Shown: positions 61,304 through 64,000 of the stretch, one piece after another | Layout of the letters: each line of letters opens with the position of its first letter | Position numbering within the stretch: the stretch's first letter is position 1 | Position numbers and translations under genes: made by a program | Notes under the pieces: model-generated | The model's input: only the letters and a program-made list of their open reading frames with translations | Database searches by the model: none | What the model was told of the DNA's origin: nothing | Source of the DNA: Mixta gaviniae | GTDB taxonomy: Bacteria; Pseudomonadota; Gammaproteobacteria; Enterobacterales; Enterobacteriaceae | Length of the DNA: 64,000 bases | NCBI RefSeq assembly: GCF_002953195.1 | Contig: NZ_CP026377.1 | Span: forward strand, 1,178,001-1,242,000 | Reading direction: 5' to 3'

Positions 61304-64000
61304 TCAGACTGAAAATAGCCGGTCCAGCCGGCTGTAGCCGAGGCCGTTAACCTTCCTGACTTTGATCTGCACCGGAATACGCTCTTTCATCGCCTCGACG
61401 TGGCTGATCACCCCAATGGTTTTGCCGCTGGCGTTAAGCGCATCCAGCGCGTCGAGCGCGGTATCAAGCGTATCCGCATCCAGCGTGCCGAAGCCCTCAT
61501 CGAGAAACAGCGATTCGATGCGGGTTTTATGGCTGACCAGGTCGGAGAGCGCCAGCGCCAGCGCAAGGCTGACCAGAAAACTTTCGCCGCCCGACAGGGT
61601 GCGGGTATCGCGCTGCGCGTCGGCCTGCCAGGTGTCCATGACCTGCAACTCCAGCGTATCGGCCGATTTCCGCTGCAGCAGATAGCGCCCGTGCAGACGG
61701 TTTAGCTGCTGGTTCGCCAGCCAGACCAGGTGATCGAGCGTCAGCCCCTGGGCGAAGCGGCGGAATTTATCGCCGCTGCTGGAGCCGATCAGCTGATTGA
61801 GGTAGCCCCAGTCTTCGGTCTGCTGGGCATTCTCTTCAATGCGCTGCAGCAGCGTCTGTTGCTGCTGGCGCTGCGCGTCGTCGCTCTCCAGCTGCTGGCG
61901 CAGCTGCCCCTGCTGGCGAACCAGATCGCGCAGCTGTTGCTGCTGCGTCTCCAGCTGCGCTTCCAGCTCCGGTAGCGCGGCGTGGAGATCGGCCGGGCGG
62001 CCGGCAAGGTGCTGCGCCAGACGCGTCTGCGCCTGCTGTGCCACCGCGTTAGCCTGCTGGCGACGCGCCTCCCGCTGCTGACAGCGGGTGCGCAGCTGCA
62101 TGGCCTGCTGCTCATCCAGCAGCGCGGTGCGAAATGCCTCTTCATCACTGAAATCGCTCTGCTTCAGCGCGGCGATAAACTGCGCGCAGCAGGTTTCATA
62201 GCGTTTCAGCGCCGCCTCCTGCTGTTGCGCCAGCGAATTATGCTGTCCGGTCAGGTTATTGACCCGATCCTGCGCCTGTTGCCGACGCTGCTGCTGCTCG
62301 CGCAACAGCGTGTCGGCCTCTGCCAGCCGCTGTTGCCACTGCTGGCGTACTTCTGCCACCGCGCTATTGCCGAGCAGCTGATGACGCTGTTGACGCAGCT
62401 CGCCGAGCTGCTGCTGCTGCGCCTGCGCCAGCTGTTCCGCCCGCTCGCGCTGCTGCGCCAGCTGGGTCAGCTCTTCTTCAATGCCGCGCAGCGCGATATC
62501 GCAGGCAGCAAGGCGCGCGGCGATATCCGCCAGCAGCTGGTCGCTTTTCTGCCAGCGCCGCCACGTCTCCTGGCGCGCGTCGAGCCACGCCTGCTGCCCC
62601 TGCGGATCCGGCAGCGTCAGCTGATGCTGCGCCAGCTCCTGCGTCAGCGCCTCGCTCAGCTGCTCCAGCTGCTGGCTCAGCTGCTGCCGCTGCTGTTCCG
62701 TCTCCTGGCGCTGCTGTTGCAGATAGCCCAACTGCTGCTCCGCCAGCTGCCGCGCCTGATGCTGCTGCTGCCAGCGCTGCTGGCTGGCGGTCAGCGCCTC
62801 TTTTGCCTGCTGGTAAAGGCGCGCGGCGCTTTCGCGCTGCTGTAGCTGCGCCTGAAGCTGGCTTTCCCGCTGCTCCTGCTGCTCAATCCAGAGGGCGGGC
62901 CCGCTCTCCTCTTGCGGCGCCGGCGTTATTCCGGCGGCGGCCAGCAGCGTCTGCCACTCATCCTGCTGGCGCGTCAGATCGGCGTTCAGCGCCTGCTGCT
63001 GCTGCTGAAGCCGCTGCTGCTGGCTCTGTAGCGCCTTCAGCTGTTCGCCACAGGTCACGCCTTCGATGCGCAGCTGCTCTTCCTGTTGGCGTACGCTCTC
63101 CAGCCGCTGCTGGTTTTCGTTCAGCGTCAGGGTTTGGTAGTGCGCTACCGCCGGATGCTCAGTAGCGCCGCACAGCGGACAGGGCTCGCCGGCGACCAGG
63201 CGCGCGCGCTCCTGCTCCAGGCTGACGATGCGCTGCTCCAGCTCCAGACGCGCCTGCAGATCGACGCGGTGCTGATGCTTCTCTTTCCATGCCTGGCGTC
63301 GCTGCTCCAGCTGCTGCGTCTGCTGCAGGATCTGTTCCTCCAGCGCCAGCAGCTCCTGCTGCTGTTGCGCATGGCGTTGGCTGAGCGGACGCAGGGTTGA
63401 GAAGCAGACCGCCAGCTTTTGCCGCAGCGGCCGCTGCTGCTGTAGCTGCTCCAGTTGACGGCGTAGCGCGCTTTCCGGCTGCTGCTGCTCTAATGCAGTA
63501 AGTGCTTGCTCAGCGCGCACGGCGTGCTGGCGTGCGCGCGCCTGTTCGCTTTCCAGCGGTGCGGATTCCGCAGTGAGGCGCGACAGCAGCTGCTGCTGTT
63601 CATCCTGCAGCTGTTGCTGCTGCCGCTGTTTTTCCTGCATCGCCGCCAGGTTTTGCCGCAGCTGTTGCTGCTGCTGAAAACGCTCGCGCCAGCCGCCCAG
63701 CCGCTCGCCCCAGTGCGCCACGCCCGCGTGATCGTGGCGCCACTGCTGCTCCTGCTGCTGCCGGGCAAGCAGCGTTTGCCGTTCGTCGCTGAGCTGCCCC
63801 CGACGCTGTTCGCGCTGCTGCTGCGTATGCTGGCTATCCGCCAGAGCCTGCTGCTGCTGCGTCAACTGCAGCTGCAGACTTGCGATCTGATGGTCGAGCG
63901 GGATCACCTGCTCATTGATGGCGGTCTCCTGCTGGCGCCACTCATCGTTTAGCTGTTGATTCTCCAGAGCCGCTTTTTCCTGCGCCTGTTGCAACGTAAG
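61304..64000 (-). CDS. sbcC: exonuclease subunit SbcC, C-terminal part
   Basis: At least 898 residues; the frame is open at the right edge, so the N-terminal P-loop half is outside. Visible are the Gln-rich coiled coils (two arms), the zinc hook 'EPCPLCGATEHP' between them, the ABC signature 'RTLSGGESFLVSLALALALS', Walker B 'SLFLDEGFGTLD' and the D-loop/His switch 'IGVISHVEAMKERI'. SbcCD cleaves hairpins and protein-blocked DNA ends. sbcD should lie beyond the edge, upstream of sbcC. The coiled coils are unusually rich in Gln (runs up to five). Confidence 0.95.
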   Translation of the reverse strand, partial: LTLQQAQEKAALENQQLNDEWRQQETAINEQVIPLDHQIASLQLQLTQQQQALADSQHTQQQREQRRGQLSDERQTLLARQQQEQQWRHDHAGVAHWGERLGGWRERFQQQQQLRQNLAAMQEKQRQQQQLQDEQQQLLSRLTAESAPLESEQARARQHAVRAEQALTALEQQQPESALRRQLEQLQQQRPLRQKLAVCFSTLRPLSQRHAQQQQELLALEEQILQQTQQLEQRRQAWKEKHQHRVDLQARLELEQRIVSLEQERARLVAGEPCPLCGATEHPAVAHYQTLTLNENQQRLESVRQQEEQLRIEGVTCGEQLKALQSQQQRLQQQQQALNADLTRQQDEWQTLLAAAGITPAPQEESGPALWIEQQEQRESQLQAQLQQRESAARLYQQAKEALTASQQRWQQQHQARQLAEQQLGYLQQQRQETEQQRQQLSQQLEQLSEALTQELAQHQLTLPDPQGQQAWLDARQETWRRWQKSDQLLADIAARLAACDIALRGIEEELTQLAQQRERAEQLAQAQQQQLGELRQQRHQLLGNSAVAEVRQQWQQRLAEADTLLREQQQRRQQAQDRVNNLTGQHNSLAQQQEAALKRYETCCAQFIAALKQSDFSDEEAFRTALLDEQQAMQLRTRCQQREARRQQANAVAQQAQTRLAQHLAGRPADLHAALPELEAQLETQQQQLRDLVRQQGQLRQQLESDDAQRQQQQTLLQRIEENAQQTEDWGYLNQLIGSSSGDKFRRFAQGLTLDHLVWLANQQLNRLHGRYLLQRKSADTLELQVMDTWQADAQRDTRTLSGGESFLVSLALALALSDLVSHKTRIESLFLDEGFGTLDADTLDTALDALDALNASGKTIGVISHVEAMKERIPVQIKVRKVNGLGYSRLDRLFSV

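Overview
The window is about 64 kb of a GC-rich enterobacterial chromosome. Its right side keeps the Enterobacterales order iraP, proC, yaiI, aroL, yaiA, aroM, ppnP, rdgC, mak, sbcC. That order, the norVW/norR and hscC loci and the overall protein character point to a Pantoea/Erwinia/Mixta-like member of the Erwiniaceae. The genus is an inference. No rRNA, tRNA, insertion sequence, prophage or CRISPR array was seen. Both window edges cut genes: cdiA on the left and sbcC on the right.

Layout. Positions 1-5821 hold the 3' part of a contact-dependent inhibition exoprotein (cdiA), its overlapping DUF596-type immunity gene, a second immunity gene of another family, and the frameshifted remains of a third (DUF1436-like). 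Positions 6026-9165 hold hscC (Hsp70) with a membrane J-like partner. Positions 9246-14404 are a nitric-oxide detoxification locus: norV-norW-tehB read leftward from a sigma-54 promoter, facing norR. Positions 14587-15610 are an orphan type VI effector module: a Tlde1/DUF2778 peptidoglycan-active toxin and two paralogous membrane immunity proteins. Positions 15805-19229 are a GPH sugar symporter with a GH31 glycosidase. Positions 19481-20829 are a two-gene HAM1-like plus SIR2-like operon, a likely abortive-infection defence module. It is followed by a 1268-residue three-domain protein (glycosidase-like, glycosyltransferase, FAD oxidoreductase). Positions 25654-39431 are small stress, envelope and redox genes, among them a pirin, a ZapE-like ATPase, an HxlR/alcohol dehydrogenase pair, sad, a phosphoethanolamine transferase, CigR-like and DUF305 proteins. 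Positions 39504-44486 are a complete peptide/nickel-type ABC importer. Positions 44609-52378 carry a CPBP protease, a CHASE4-PAS-GGDEF-EAL protein, small regulators, MarC, a cold-shock protein and iraP. The rest is the conserved proC-to-sbcC block with local insertions.

Recurring themes are intergenic tandem repeats of distinct periods (19 bp, 33 bp, about 41 bp) plus an in-frame 36-bp repeat, and conflict systems (CDI, T6SS effector, HAM1-SIR2) scattered among housekeeping genes. Several regulatory sites can be read directly: a sigma-54 promoter with NorR sites, a MerR-type 19-bp-spaced CueR-like promoter before the DUF305 gene, and TyrR-like boxes before aroL. The strongest candidates for new biology are the HAM1-SIR2 operon without a visible deaminase, the small repetitive reading frame at 26961-27116, and the effector gene whose last codons appear frame-shifted.
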